A stretch of DNA of 22,365 bases, taken from Pseudomonas sp. Its GTDB lineage: Bacteria; Pseudomonadota; Gammaproteobacteria; Pseudomonadales; Pseudomonadaceae. Both the position numbers and the translations under genes were made by a program. The stretch spans positions 1 to 22,365 of the forward strand of contig NZ_JASLAW010000208.1 in NCBI RefSeq assembly GCF_030147005.1. The letters are read 5' to 3'. Positions 14,651 through 22,365 of the stretch are shown here, piece after piece (position 1 is the stretch's first letter; each line of letters begins with the position of its first letter). Under the pieces are notes generated by a model that made no database searches, had not been told where the DNA came from, and saw nothing but the letters and a program-made list of their open reading frames with translations.

Positions 14651-15463
14651 TCAAAGATGACCTTGAATCTGCAAGTCGCCAGCCGGCGACCAATTGAACA
14701 CCTCGCACGCGTTGCGCGTGCTCGCCTCGGCCAGCCTTAAAGCACTGATGCCCATCCGTTCGGCCAGGGCGCCGCAGATATCCGGCAAGTGCTGCGGGCT
14801 GTTGCGCTGGCCCGGATACATGGCCGGGGCCATGTCCGGTGCGTCGGTTTCCAGCACCACGGCTTCCAGGGGCAATTGCGCCAGCACCTTGTGCATGCGC
14901 AAGGCCTGCGGCCAGGTGGCGGCGCCGCCCAGGCCCAGCTTGAAGCCGAGCTTGATGTACTCGCGGGCCTCTTCCCGGCTGCCGGCAAACGCATGGATGA
15001 TGCCGCCGCGCGGCAGGCGGATGCGCTTGAGTGTGGCGATCACTGCGGCGTGGCTGCGGCGTACGTGAAGCAAGGCCGGCAGCTGAAAATCCACCGCAAG
15101 GTGCAGTTGGGCCTCGAACAGCGCTTGCTGGCGCTCACGGTCCAGGTGTTCCAAAAAGTAATCCAGGCCGATTTCACCCACGGCACATAGCTGTCGGTGG
15201 CCATGCAGCCGCGTCAGCCAGTCGCCCAACTCCAGCAGGTCGGCAGGGCGATGCTCATCGAGATACACCGGGTGCAGGCCAAAAGCGGCGAACAAGCCTT
15301 CATCCTCTAACACCAGGTCCCACAAGCGTTGCCAGTTTCTCTGATAGACACCCAGCACCACCATGCGCCGCACACCCCGTTGACGGCTGTGGGCGAGGAC
15401 TTCGCGGCGATCGTCATCGAAGTCTGCAAAGTCCAGGTGGGTGTGGGTGTCGATCAGCTCCAC
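14651..15463 (-). CDS. TatD family metal-dependent hydrolase
   Basis: This 270-aa TIM-barrel protein of the TatD DNase family starts MELIDTHTHLDFADFD. The metal ligands are all visible: H7 and H9 (THTHLD), E97 (GEIGLDY), H133 (LLHVRRSH), H157 (IIHAFAG) and D207 (LETDAPD). TatD enzymes are Mg-dependent 3'-5' exonucleases acting on single-stranded DNA/RNA and in oxidative DNA repair; substrate specificity of this paralogue is not determined by sequence. The start is GTG at 15463, two bases after the cra stop, so the two are almost certainly co-transcribed. The 76-base gap to the convergent chemoreceptor gene shows no clear terminator. Confidence 0.92.
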   Translation of the reverse strand: MELIDTHTHLDFADFDDDRREVLAHSRQRGVRRMVVLGVYQRNWQRLWDLVLEDEGLFAAFGLHPVYLDEHRPADLLELGDWLTRLHGHRQLCAVGEIGLDYFLEHLDRERQQALFEAQLHLAVDFQLPALLHVRRSHAAVIATLKRIRLPRGGIIHAFAGSREEAREYIKLGFKLGLGGAATWPQALRMHKVLAQLPLEAVVLETDAPDMAPAMYPGQRNSPQHLPDICGALAERMGISALRLAEASTRNACEVFNWSPAGDLQIQGHL

Positions 15464-15465
15464 GC

Positions 15466-16461
15466 TCAGGCCTCGTGAATGCGCTGCTTGAAGGTTCGGC
15501 TGATGCCGTGCACGCCGGGTTGGTAGTGTTCTTCTTCAATGGCCGCCAGGGCCAGGCGCAGGGCGGTTTCGGCGATCAGTTGATGCTGCTGGGCCATGGC
15601 GTTGACCGGCAGCGGCAGAAAATCCAGCAACTGAGTATCGCCGAAGGTACCCAGGCGCAGTGGGCGCGACTTGAGCGGGAAGTCGTGCAGTGCGTCAAAC
15701 ACGCCCTGCAGCAGTACGTAGGACGTGGTCACCAGGGCGTCAGGCAAATGCCCCAGGCGTTGCAGTAATTGCTCCATCAACTGTCGTCCGCAGGCTCGGC
15801 TGAAGGCTTCGCCCTGTTCGATGATCACCTCACCGGTAAAGCCGTGCAGGGCTTCGCGGAAGCCCGCGGCACGTTCCTGGCTGATGCTCAGCTCCGGGTG
15901 CGCGCCGATCAGCGCGATCTGTTTGGGCAGCGGTTGCAGCAGGCTGCTGGTGAGTTGCTGGCAGGCCTGGCGGTCATCGCTGACCACCGAACAGAACTGG
16001 CCCGGTTCCATGACCCGGTCGATGGCGATCACCGGCAAGCCTTTGGCTTGCAGCTCGCGATAGCTGTCATCGCTGGCCGGCAGGCAACTGGCGACAAACA
16101 ACGCATCGCAACGCCGCGCCCGGAACAGTTGCAGCAGCTGGCGCTCGCTGTCGGCCTCGTCGTCGGAACTGGCGATCAACAGCTGATAGCCTCGCGCCCG
16201 CGCACCCTGTTCGAGTAACTTGGCGATGCGTGCGTAACTGGGGTTTTCCAGATCCGGCAGGATAAAGCCCAAGGTGCGCGTGTGCCGGCTGCGCAAACCG
16301 GCGGCTTGTGGGTTAGGCGTAAAACCGTGGGCCTGGACCACGGCCCGCACCCGCTCGACAGTCGCACTACTGATGCGCTGTTGCTCGGCCTTGCCATTGA
16401 TGACATAGCTGGCGGTGGTGACGGACACACCGGCCAGACGTGCGATATCACTGAGTTTCAA
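15466..16461 (-). CDS. cra: LacI-family fructose repressor Cra/FruR
   Basis: Cra represses the fru operon and, in P. putida, responds to fructose-1-phosphate. The 331-aa product starts LKLSDIARLAGVSVTTASYV, the LacI helix-turn-helix, followed by the hinge (NPQAAGLRSRHTRTLGFILP) and a periplasmic-binding-protein-like effector domain. AIDRVMEP and the C-terminal GISRTFKQRI are FruR features. I place the start at the TTG at 16461: it gives exactly the length known for P. putida Cra, has AAGGA nine bases upstream, and begins at the conserved KLSDIA. The open frame extends to an ATG at 16527, but those 22 residues are not LacI-like. It is divergent from fruB and carries tatD immediately behind it. 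Confidence 0.94.
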   Translation of the reverse strand: MKLSDIARLAGVSVTTASYVINGKAEQQRISSATVERVRAVVQAHGFTPNPQAAGLRSRHTRTLGFILPDLENPSYARIAKLLEQGARARGYQLLIASSDDEADSERQLLQLFRARRCDALFVASCLPASDDSYRELQAKGLPVIAIDRVMEPGQFCSVVSDDRQACQQLTSSLLQPLPKQIALIGAHPELSISQERAAGFREALHGFTGEVIIEQGEAFSRACGRQLMEQLLQRLGHLPDALVTTSYVLLQGVFDALHDFPLKSRPLRLGTFGDTQLLDFLPLPVNAMAQQHQLIAETALRLALAAIEEEHYQPGVHGISRTFKQRIHEA

Positions 16462-16606
16462 ACCGGGATTTCCTTGTTTTTTAGAGCTTGCCCCGACATT
16501 TTGTCCAATCGTAACCGATTCCAGCATACGACCAATGTCCCACGGCAGGCGCCGAGTGGCCCTTCAAGCTTGCGCAATTAACGCGTAATCTGCCATAAAT
16601 TCTAGA

Positions 16607-16618
16607 TTAAACGTTTCA
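16607..16618. promoter_or_regulatory. Cra (FruR) operator
   Basis: TTAAACGTTTCA is identical to the operator reported for P. putida Cra in the fruR-fruB intergenic region. It lies 145 bases before the cra start and 137 bases before fruB, so one site could control both divergent units. I see no second good copy. Clear sigma-70 hexamers are not evident next to it; candidate -10 boxes are weak. Confidence 0.85.
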
Positions 16619-16664
16619 GCAAGCGTATTTTTACGATGTTCGCCACTGAGTAGTCGCTGCCAAT

Positions 16665-16678
16665 TGACTGCTCAGTCA
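16665..16678. promoter_or_regulatory. Palindromic site in fruB leader, unassigned
   Basis: TGACTG-CT-CAGTCA is a 12-of-14 palindrome about 80 bases upstream of fruB. ACTGAG at 16645-16650 can also pair with CTCAGT at 16671-16676. It could be an operator or an RNA structure; I cannot name a regulator. Confidence 0.3.
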
Positions 16679-16722
16679 GTTACTTTTGAACGCCGCTAAG
16701 CTGATTTATTCAAAACAATACC

Positions 16723-16741
16723 TAGTGCGCACCTCGCACTA
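16723..16741 (+). promoter_or_regulatory. Hairpin just upstream of the fruB ribosome binding site
   Basis: TAGTGCG (16723-16729) pairs perfectly with CGCACTA (16735-16741) around a five-base loop. The stem ends three bases before the Shine-Dalgarno AGGAG (16745-16749) and 14 bases before the fruB ATG. It is preceded by the A-rich CAAAACAATACC. Such a hairpin could affect fruB translation or mRNA stability; this is inference. Confidence 0.5.
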
Positions 16742-16755
16742 ACTAGGAGAACGGC

Positions 16756-19614
16756 ATGCTCGAGCTCACTGTAGAGCAGATATCCATGGGACAGGTGGCT
16801 GTGGATAAATCTGCTGCCTTGCACCTGCTCGCTGAAAAATTAGTGGCCGATGGCTTGGTCGCCGACGGTTATCTCAGTGGCTTGCAAGCCCGTGAGGCCC
16901 AAGGCTCGACCTTTCTCGGCCAAGGTATCGCCATTCCCCATGGCACTCCGGAAACCCGCGACCAAGTGTTTTCCACCGGCGTGCGCCTGTTGCAATTCCC
17001 CGAAGGCGTGGACTGGGGCGACGGCCAGGTCGTGTACCTGGCGATCGGGATTGCCGCCAAATCCGATGAACACCTGCGCCTGCTGCAACTGTTGACCCGC
17101 GCCCTGGGTGAAACCGACCTCGGCCAGGCGCTGCGCCGTGCCGGTTCCGCCGACGCCTTGCTGAAACTGCTGCAAGGCGCGCCGCAGGAACTGGCACTGG
17201 ATGCACAGATGATCAGCCTGGGCGTATCGGCCGATGATTTCGAAGAGTTGGTGTGGCGAGGCGCGCGCCTGTTGCGCCAGGCCGAGTGCGTAAGCAACGG
17301 ATTTGCCGCCGTGTTGCAGCAAGTCGACGCGCTGCCCCTGGGCGATGGCCTGTGGTGGCTGCACAGCGAGCAGACGGTCAAGCGTCCGGGCCTGGCGTTC
17401 GTCACGCCCGACAAACCCATGCGCTACCTGGGCCAGCCACTCAATGGCCTGTTCTGCCTGGCCAGCCTGGGCGAAGCGCATCAGGCTTTACTTGAGCGCC
17501 TGTGCGCCTTGCTGATCGAAGGTCGCGGCCAGGAATTGGGCCGCGCCACCAGCAGTCGTGCAGTGCTTGAAGTGCTCGGGGGCGAACTGCCGCCGGATTG
17601 GCCCAGCGCTCGCATCACCCTGGCCAATGCCCACGGCCTGCATGCACGCCCGGCGAAGATCCTTGCGCAACTGGCGAAAAGCTTCGAGGGCGATATTCGC
17701 GTGCGCATTGTCGACGGCCCGGTCGGTGCGGTGTCGGTGAAAAGCCTGAGCAAGTTGTTGAGCCTCGGCGCGCGGCGTGGCCAGGTGCTGGAGTTTGTCG
17801 CCGAGCCGACCATCGCCGGCGATGCGCTGCCGGCCCTGTTGGCTGCGGTTGAAGAGGGCCTGGGCGAAGAGGTCGAGGCGCTGCCGACGGTCAGCGCCCA
17901 GCCCGCCACCGCCGATATCGAACCGGTTATCAGCGCGCCGCTGCCCGGTAGCCAGATCCAGGCGATTGCAGCCGCGCCCGGTATCGCCATCGGCCCCGCG
18001 CATGTTCAGGTGCAGCAAGTCTTCGACTACCCGTTGCGCGGTGAGTCCTGCGCCGTTGAGCGCCAGCGCCTGCACACGGCGCTGAATGATGTACGCCGCG
18101 ATATCGAGGGCCTGATCGAACGCAGCACGTCCAAGGCCATCCGCGAGATTTTCATCACCCACCAGGAAATGCTCGACGACCCGGAACTCACCGACGAAGT
18201 CGACACCCGCCTCAAGCAAGGCGAAAGCGCCGAAGCTGCCTGGATGAGCGTGATCGAAGCCGCCGCCAAGCAGCAGGAATCGTTGCAGGATGCCTTGCTC
18301 GCCGAGCGCGCCGCCGACCTGCGCGATATTGGTCGCCGCGTATTGGCGCAGCTGTGCGGCGTGCAAACCGCTCAGGAACCCAGTGAACCCTACATCCTGG
18401 TGATGGACGAAGTCGGCCCTTCGGACGTTGCCCGCCTGGACCCGGCGCGTGTCGCCGGCATTCTCACTGCCCGCGGCGGCGCCACGGCCCACAGCGCCAT
18501 CGTCGCCCGTGCGCTCGGTATTCCCGCGCTGGTCGGTGCCGGGGCGGCGGTGTTGTTGCTTGACGCCGGCACACCATTGTTGCTCGACGGCCAGCGCGGC
18601 CGCCTGCACGTCGCCCCCGACCCCACCACCCTGCAACGTGCCACGGTCGAGCGCGACACCCGCGAACAACGCCTGCAAGCCGCCTCTGCGCAACGCCATG
18701 AACCGGCGCTGACCCGCGACGGCCACGCAGTGGAAGTATTCGCCAATATCGGCGAAAGCGCGGGGGTTGCCGCTGCGGTGGAGCAGGGTGCCGAGGGCAT
18801 CGGCTTGTTGCGCACCGAACTGATTTTCATGGCTCACCCGCAGGCGCCGGACGAAGCCACCCAGGAAGCCGAATACCGTCGCGTACTTGATGGCCTCGAC
18901 GGGCGTCCGCTGGTGGTGCGCACCCTCGACGTGGGCGGCGATAAACCGCTGCCGTACTGGCCGATTGCCGAGGAAGAAAACCCTTTCCTCGGTGTGCGCG
19001 GCATCCGCCTGACCCTGCAACGCCCGCAGATCATGGAAGCGCAACTGCGCGCGCTGTTGCGTTCGGCGGACAACCGCCCGTTGCGCATCATGTTCCCCAT
19101 GGTCGGCAGCGTGGATGAATGGCGCGCCGCCCGGGATATGACCGAGCGCCTGCGCCTGGAAATTCCGGTGGCCGACCTGCAACTGGGGATCATGATCGAA
19201 GTACCGTCGGCCGCGCTGCTGGCGCCGGTGCTCGCCAAGGAAGTCGACTTTTTCAGCGTCGGCACCAACGACCTGACCCAATACACCCTAGCCATCGACC
19301 GTGGCCACCCGACATTGTCGGCCCAGGCCGATGGCCTGCACCCGGCGGTTCTGCAACTGATCGACATCACCGTGCGCGCCGCCCATGCCCATGGCAAATG
19401 GGTTGGCGTGTGCGGCGAGCTGGCGGCGGACCCACTGGCGGTGCCGGTGCTGGTCGGCCTGGGTGTGGATGAGTTGAGCGTGTCGGCGCGCAGCATTCCC
19501 GAAGTGAAGGCGCGGGTACGTGAATTCAGCTTGAGCCAGGCCCAGGGCCTGGCGCAACAAGCACTGGCGGTGGGTTCGCCCGCCGAAGTGCGTGCTCTTG
19601 TGGAGGCCGTGTAA
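16756..19614 (+). CDS. fruB: Fructose PTS multiphosphoryl transfer protein FruB (EIIA-HPr-EI)
   Basis: FruB is a cytoplasmic 952-aa fusion that takes phosphate from PEP and passes it through EI, HPr and EIIA to FruA. The N-terminal EIIA-Fru domain (about 1-145) has H62 in GIAIPHGTPE. A second EIIA-like segment (about 153-270) follows, with H203 in GLWWLHSE. HPr (about 283-370) has H296 in HGLHARPAKIL. EI starts near 405 (AAPGIAIGPAHV) and has H579 in GGATAHSAIVARALG, GIGLLRTELIFM, GTNDLTQYTLAIDRGH and C886 in VGVCGELAAD. All canonical phosphorylation residues are intact. AGGAG lies seven bases before the ATG at 16756. fruK begins on the next base after its stop. It is probably induced when fructose-1-phosphate releases Cra. 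Confidence 0.97.
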   Translation: MLELTVEQISMGQVAVDKSAALHLLAEKLVADGLVADGYLSGLQAREAQGSTFLGQGIAIPHGTPETRDQVFSTGVRLLQFPEGVDWGDGQVVYLAIGIAAKSDEHLRLLQLLTRALGETDLGQALRRAGSADALLKLLQGAPQELALDAQMISLGVSADDFEELVWRGARLLRQAECVSNGFAAVLQQVDALPLGDGLWWLHSEQTVKRPGLAFVTPDKPMRYLGQPLNGLFCLASLGEAHQALLERLCALLIEGRGQELGRATSSRAVLEVLGGELPPDWPSARITLANAHGLHARPAKILAQLAKSFEGDIRVRIVDGPVGAVSVKSLSKLLSLGARRGQVLEFVAEPTIAGDALPALLAAVEEGLGEEVEALPTVSAQPATADIEPVISAPLPGSQIQAIAAAPGIAIGPAHVQVQQVFDYPLRGESCAVERQRLHTALNDVRRDIEGLIERSTSKAIREIFITHQEMLDDPELTDEVDTRLKQGESAEAAWMSVIEAAAKQQESLQDALLAERAADLRDIGRRVLAQLCGVQTAQEPSEPYILVMDEVGPSDVARLDPARVAGILTARGGATAHSAIVARALGIPALVGAGAAVLLLDAGTPLLLDGQRGRLHVAPDPTTLQRATVERDTREQRLQAASAQRHEPALTRDGHAVEVFANIGESAGVAAAVEQGAEGIGLLRTELIFMAHPQAPDEATQEAEYRRVLDGLDGRPLVVRTLDVGGDKPLPYWPIAEEENPFLGVRGIRLTLQRPQIMEAQLRALLRSADNRPLRIMFPMVGSVDEWRAARDMTERLRLEIPVADLQLGIMIEVPSAALLAPVLAKEVDFFSVGTNDLTQYTLAIDRGHPTLSAQADGLHPAVLQLIDITVRAAHAHGKWVGVCGELAADPLAVPVLVGLGVDELSVSARSIPEVKARVREFSLSQAQGLAQQALAVGSPAEVRALVEAV

Positions 19615-20535
19615 ATGGCGAAGATTCTGACCCTGACGCTGAACCCGGCGTTGGACCTTACCGTAGGCCTTGCGCGCCTGGAACCGGGGACGGTCAATCG
19701 CAGCGAAGCGATGCTCACCCACGCGGCGGGCAAAGGCGTGAATGTCGCTCAAGTGCTGGCGGACCTGGGCCACCAGGTCAGCGTGGGTGGCTTTCTGGGC
19801 AGCGCGAACCCTCAAGCGTTCGACGCACTCATCACCAGCCGTGGGTTTGGTGACGCATTCGTGCGCGTGCCGGGCGAAACCCGCAGCAATATCAAGATTG
19901 CCGAACAGGACGGGCGGGTCACCGATATCAATGCACCGGGGCCGCTGGTCAGTGAGCAGGCGCAAACAGCGTTGCTCACGATGATCGCGACCATCGGCCC
20001 TGAGTTCGATGCGGTGGTGGTCGCCGGCAGCTTGCCGCGCGGTGTCAGCCCGCAGTGGTTTCAGAACATGCTCGAGAAACTGAAAGGCCTGGGTTTGAAG
20101 GTCGTTCTGGACACCAGCGGCGAAGCGCTGCGCGCCGGTTTGAAGGCGGGCCCATGGATGGTCAAACCCAATACTGAAGAGCTCGCCGAGGCGCTGGATA
20201 ACGCCACGGATGCCATCAGTCAATTGCATCAACAGGGCGTGGAGCATGTGGTGGTCTCGGACGGCGCCGCTGGCGTGAGTTGGTACAGCTCGGGCGTGAC
20301 CCTGCATGCCACGCCGCCCAAGGTGACGGTCGCAAGTACCGTTGGCGCTGGCGACTCGCTGCTGGCCGGCATGCTCCACGGTTTGCTGCGCGACGAAGCG
20401 CCCGAGCAGACCCTGCGTCGCGCCACGGCGATTGCCGCGATGGCGGTCACGCAAATCGGTTTCGGCATCGGCGATGACGCGCAGTTGGCGCGCCTCGAAA
20501 GCGGCGTCGATGTGCGCACGCTGACAGAACAATAA
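19615..20535 (+). CDS. fruK: 1-phosphofructokinase
   Basis: FruK phosphorylates fructose-1-phosphate to fructose-1,6-bisphosphate with ATP in the cytoplasm, and so also removes the Cra effector. The 306-aa PfkB-family protein starts MAKILTLTLNPALDLTVGL. It has the first PfkB signature HAAGKGVNVAQVLADLG and the second VASTVGAGDSLLAGML, with D247 as the catalytic base. WMVKPNTEEL is the usual central motif. The ATG abuts the fruB stop with GGAGG before it, so translation is probably coupled. Genes on both sides fix its assignment against other PfkB sugar kinases. Confidence 0.96.
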   Translation: MAKILTLTLNPALDLTVGLARLEPGTVNRSEAMLTHAAGKGVNVAQVLADLGHQVSVGGFLGSANPQAFDALITSRGFGDAFVRVPGETRSNIKIAEQDGRVTDINAPGPLVSEQAQTALLTMIATIGPEFDAVVVAGSLPRGVSPQWFQNMLEKLKGLGLKVVLDTSGEALRAGLKAGPWMVKPNTEELAEALDNATDAISQLHQQGVEHVVVSDGAAGVSWYSSGVTLHATPPKVTVASTVGAGDSLLAGMLHGLLRDEAPEQTLRRATAIAAMAVTQIGFGIGDDAQLARLESGVDVRTLTEQ

Positions 20536-20546
20536 GAGGGTTTGTG

Positions 20547-22259
20547 ATGAAGTTAGCCATTGTTACCGCCTGCCCGAACGGCATGGTCACCAGTGTGCTG
20601 TGCGCCCGCTTGCTGGACGCCGCCGCACAGCGCCAGGGCTGGAGCACCAGCGTTGAAGTGGTGGATGTACAACGCCCGGAGAGCCAGCTTTCCCAGGCGA
20701 CCCTCGATGACGCCGAGTGGGTGTTGTTGGTCAGCAGCACGCCGGTGCAGATGCAACGCTTTGTCGGCAAGCGCGTATTCCAGAGCACGCCGGCCCAGGC
20801 GCTGGCAGATGTCGACGCGGTATTGCGCCGGGGCGCCGAGGAAGCGCAGGTCTATGTGGCGACCGAAGCACCGGCCGGCAACGCCCCGCGCATTGTTGCG
20901 ATCACGGCTTGCCCCACCGGCGTGGCCCATACCTTCATGGCCGCCGAGGCCTTGCAGCAGACCGCCAAGCGCCTGGGCTATGACTTGCAGGTCGAGACCC
21001 AGGGCTCGGTCGGGGCGCGCACGCCGTTGAGTCCTGAGGCCATCGCCGACGCCGACGTGGTGCTGCTGGCGGCGGATATCGAAGTCGCCACCGAGCGCTT
21101 CGCCGGCAAGAAGATTTACCGGTGTGGCACCGGCATTGCCCTCAAGCAATCCGAAGCCACTCTCAACAAGGCCCTGGCCGAAGGCGCGGTGGAAAATGCC
21201 GGAAGCGGTGCGGTGGCCAAGTCGGAAAAAACCGGCGTCTACAAACACCTGCTCACCGGGGTGTCGTTCATGTTGCCGATGGTGGTGGCGGGCGGTTTGT
21301 TGATCGCTTTGTCTTTCGTGTTCGGCATCCATGCCTTTGAGGAAAAAGGCACCTTGGCGGCGGCGCTCAAAACCGTCGGCGACCAGGCCTTCATGCTGAT
21401 GGTGCCGCTGCTGGCGGGCTACATCGCCTACTCGATTGCCGATCGTCCAGGCCTGGCGCCGGGCATGATCGGCGGGTTGCTGGCAGGCACGCTGGGTGCC
21501 GGATTCATTGGCGGGATCTTCGCCGGTTTCCTGGCCGGTTACAGCGTCAAGCTGATCTCACGCGCGGTGCGTTTGCCGCAAAGCCTGGAGGCGCTCAAGC
21601 CGATCCTGATCATCCCGCTGCTGGCGAGTTTGTTCACCGGCCTTGCGATGATCTATCTGGTCGGCCCTCCGGTGGCACGCCTGCTGACGGGGTTGACGGA
21701 TTTTCTCAGCACCATGGGCACCACCAACGCGGTGCTGTTGGGCATTTTGCTGGGCGGCATGATGTGTGTCGATCTGGGCGGGCCGATCAACAAGGCGGCG
21801 TATGCGTTTTCCGTCGGCCTGCTGGCCGCGTCGAGCGGTGCGCCGATGGCCGCGACCATGGCGGCCGGCATGGTGCCGCCGATTGGCATGGGCATCGCGA
21901 CCTTCCTGGCCCGGCGCAAATTCGCCCAGACTGAACGCGAAGCCGGCAAGGCCGCGATGATTCTCGGCCTGTGCTTTATTTCCGAAGGTGCCATTCCGTT
22001 CGCGGCCAAGGACCCGTTGCGGGTGATCCCGGCCAGTATTGCCGGGGGGACGCTGACGGGAGCGCTGTCGATGTACTTCGGTTGCAAACTGGCTGCGCCT
22101 CACGGCGGGTTGTTCGTGCTGGTGATCCCGAATGCGATGAATCATGCGCTGCTGTATCTGCTGGCGATTGTGGCCGGCAGTGTGGTGACCGGTGTGGTGT
22201 ATGCGCTGATCAAGCGCCCGGAAGCGGCCGAGTTGGCCGTCACCACGGCCCAGGCCTGA
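20547..22259 (+). CDS. fruA: PTS fructose transporter subunit EIIB'BC, FruA
   Basis: FruA is the membrane permease that takes up fructose and phosphorylates it to fructose-1-phosphate. The 570-aa product has a first EIIB-like domain (about 1-105, IVTACPNGMVTSVLCARLL with C9) and a second EIIB (about 113-215, ITACPTGVAHTFMAAEAL with C122). After a short linker comes EIIC with about eight to ten membrane segments, starting HLLTGVSFMLPMVVAGGLL. It includes IADRPGLAPGMIGGLL, LGGMMCVDLGGPINKAAYAF and CFISEGAIPFAAKDP, standard for the family. I chose the ATG at 20547, seven bases after AGAGG; the adjoining GTG at 20544 is also in frame. It lies 11 bases after fruK, as last gene of the operon. Confidence 0.96.
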   Translation: MKLAIVTACPNGMVTSVLCARLLDAAAQRQGWSTSVEVVDVQRPESQLSQATLDDAEWVLLVSSTPVQMQRFVGKRVFQSTPAQALADVDAVLRRGAEEAQVYVATEAPAGNAPRIVAITACPTGVAHTFMAAEALQQTAKRLGYDLQVETQGSVGARTPLSPEAIADADVVLLAADIEVATERFAGKKIYRCGTGIALKQSEATLNKALAEGAVENAGSGAVAKSEKTGVYKHLLTGVSFMLPMVVAGGLLIALSFVFGIHAFEEKGTLAAALKTVGDQAFMLMVPLLAGYIAYSIADRPGLAPGMIGGLLAGTLGAGFIGGIFAGFLAGYSVKLISRAVRLPQSLEALKPILIIPLLASLFTGLAMIYLVGPPVARLLTGLTDFLSTMGTTNAVLLGILLGGMMCVDLGGPINKAAYAFSVGLLAASSGAPMAATMAAGMVPPIGMGIATFLARRKFAQTEREAGKAAMILGLCFISEGAIPFAAKDPLRVIPASIAGGTLTGALSMYFGCKLAAPHGGLFVLVIPNAMNHALLYLLAIVAGSVVTGVVYALIKRPEAAELAVTTAQA

Positions 22260-22270
22260 CACCTTCTGGA

Positions 22271-22288
22271 TGTAGGAGCGGGCTTGCC
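22271..22288. repeat. Partial REP sequence after fruA
   Basis: TGTAGGAGCGGGCTTGCC is the left half of a Pseudomonas REP element of the same family as the REPIN at 7585-7682 (GAGCGGGC in place of GAGCGAGC). The palindrome's right half is lost. It begins 12 bases after the fruA stop. Confidence 0.6.
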
Positions 22289-22320
22289 CTAATGCCGGTC
22301 AGTTAAGACAGAACCGGTCC

Positions 22321-22348
22321 CTGTGGCGAGGGAGCTTGCTCCCGCTGG
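22321..22348. repeat. REP sequence (second subtype)
   Basis: CTGTGGCGAGGGAGCTTGCT followed by CCCGCTGG is a palindromic REP element (GGGAGCTTGCTCCC core) common in fluorescent pseudomonads. It differs from the GAGCGAGC subtype elsewhere in the window. Directly after it, GGACTGC/GCAGTCC (22347-22353 and 22357-22363) forms a perfect 7-base hairpin that may act as part of a transcript end for the fru operon. The window stops two bases later. Confidence 0.75.
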
Positions 22349-22365
22349 ACTGCGTAGCAGTCCCA

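Noticed and set aside
17488..19281. Minus-strand open frame of 597 codons opposite fruB
   Set aside because: It is an antisense shadow of a well-supported EI/HPr coding region, with His/Arg/Gln-rich low-complexity translation and no start signals.
19288..20532. Minus-strand open frame of 414 codons opposite fruK
   Set aside because: It is antisense to fruK with shadow-type composition; fruK motifs and operon spacing account for the strand.

Overview
The window looks like a chromosomal segment of a Pseudomonas, most likely of the P. fluorescens/putida lineage. This rests on high GC content, REP-type palindromes of the TAGGAGCGAGCTTGCTCGCGA family, a P. putida-type Cra operator, and a gene order that (from memory) matches the PA4538-PA4520 block of P. 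aeruginosa: ndh, DUF3094, DUF1780, CbiM-like permease, small ORF, yacG, coaE, pilD, pilC, pilA, tRNA-Thr, nadC, DUF1631, ampD, ampE, chemoreceptor. It is ordinary core genome. I see no prophage, insertion sequence, CRISPR array or toxin/defence island.

Layout. Positions 59-2274 (minus strand) hold a type II NADH dehydrogenase, a DUF3094 membrane peptide and a DUF1780 protein. Positions 2454-3484 (plus) hold a 21-codon upstream ORF overlapping an ECF/CbiM-like permease, followed by a 71-aa hypothetical protein. Positions 3481-6369 (minus) are a tightly overlapping operon pilC-pilD-coaE-yacG, combining type IV pilus assembly and prepilin processing with the last step of CoA synthesis and a gyrase inhibitor. 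pilA is divergent from pilC at 6568. The usual extension ATPase gene pilB is absent from this cluster. tRNA-Thr(CGT), a DUF6388-like ORF and a REPIN lie between pilA and nadC (minus).

Positions 8790-12398 (plus) carry a DUF1631 protein and the ampD-ampE pair, which acts in peptidoglycan recycling and beta-lactamase signalling. A hairpin follows, then a chemoreceptor. Positions 14651-16461 (minus) carry cra/fruR with tatD 2 bp behind it. Divergent to these, 16756-22259 is the complete fructose PTS operon fruB-fruK-fruA. A Cra operator sits in the shared 294-bp intergenic region. Fructose is taken up and phosphorylated at C1 by FruB (EIIA-HPr-EI) and FruA (EIIB'BC). FruK then makes fructose-1,6-bisphosphate, and fructose-1-phosphate is the known effector that releases Cra.

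The more interesting details are small. They are the coupled uORF before the CbiM-like permease, the missing pilB, a second EIIA-like domain with a histidine inside FruB, a cysteine kept in the normally degenerate first EIIB domain of FruA, and a hairpin next to the fruB ribosome binding site. I found no convincing novel multi-gene system. No intergenic stretch exceeds 300 bases; the largest are 16462-16755, 8544-8789 and 2275-2453, and their contents are described in the entries.
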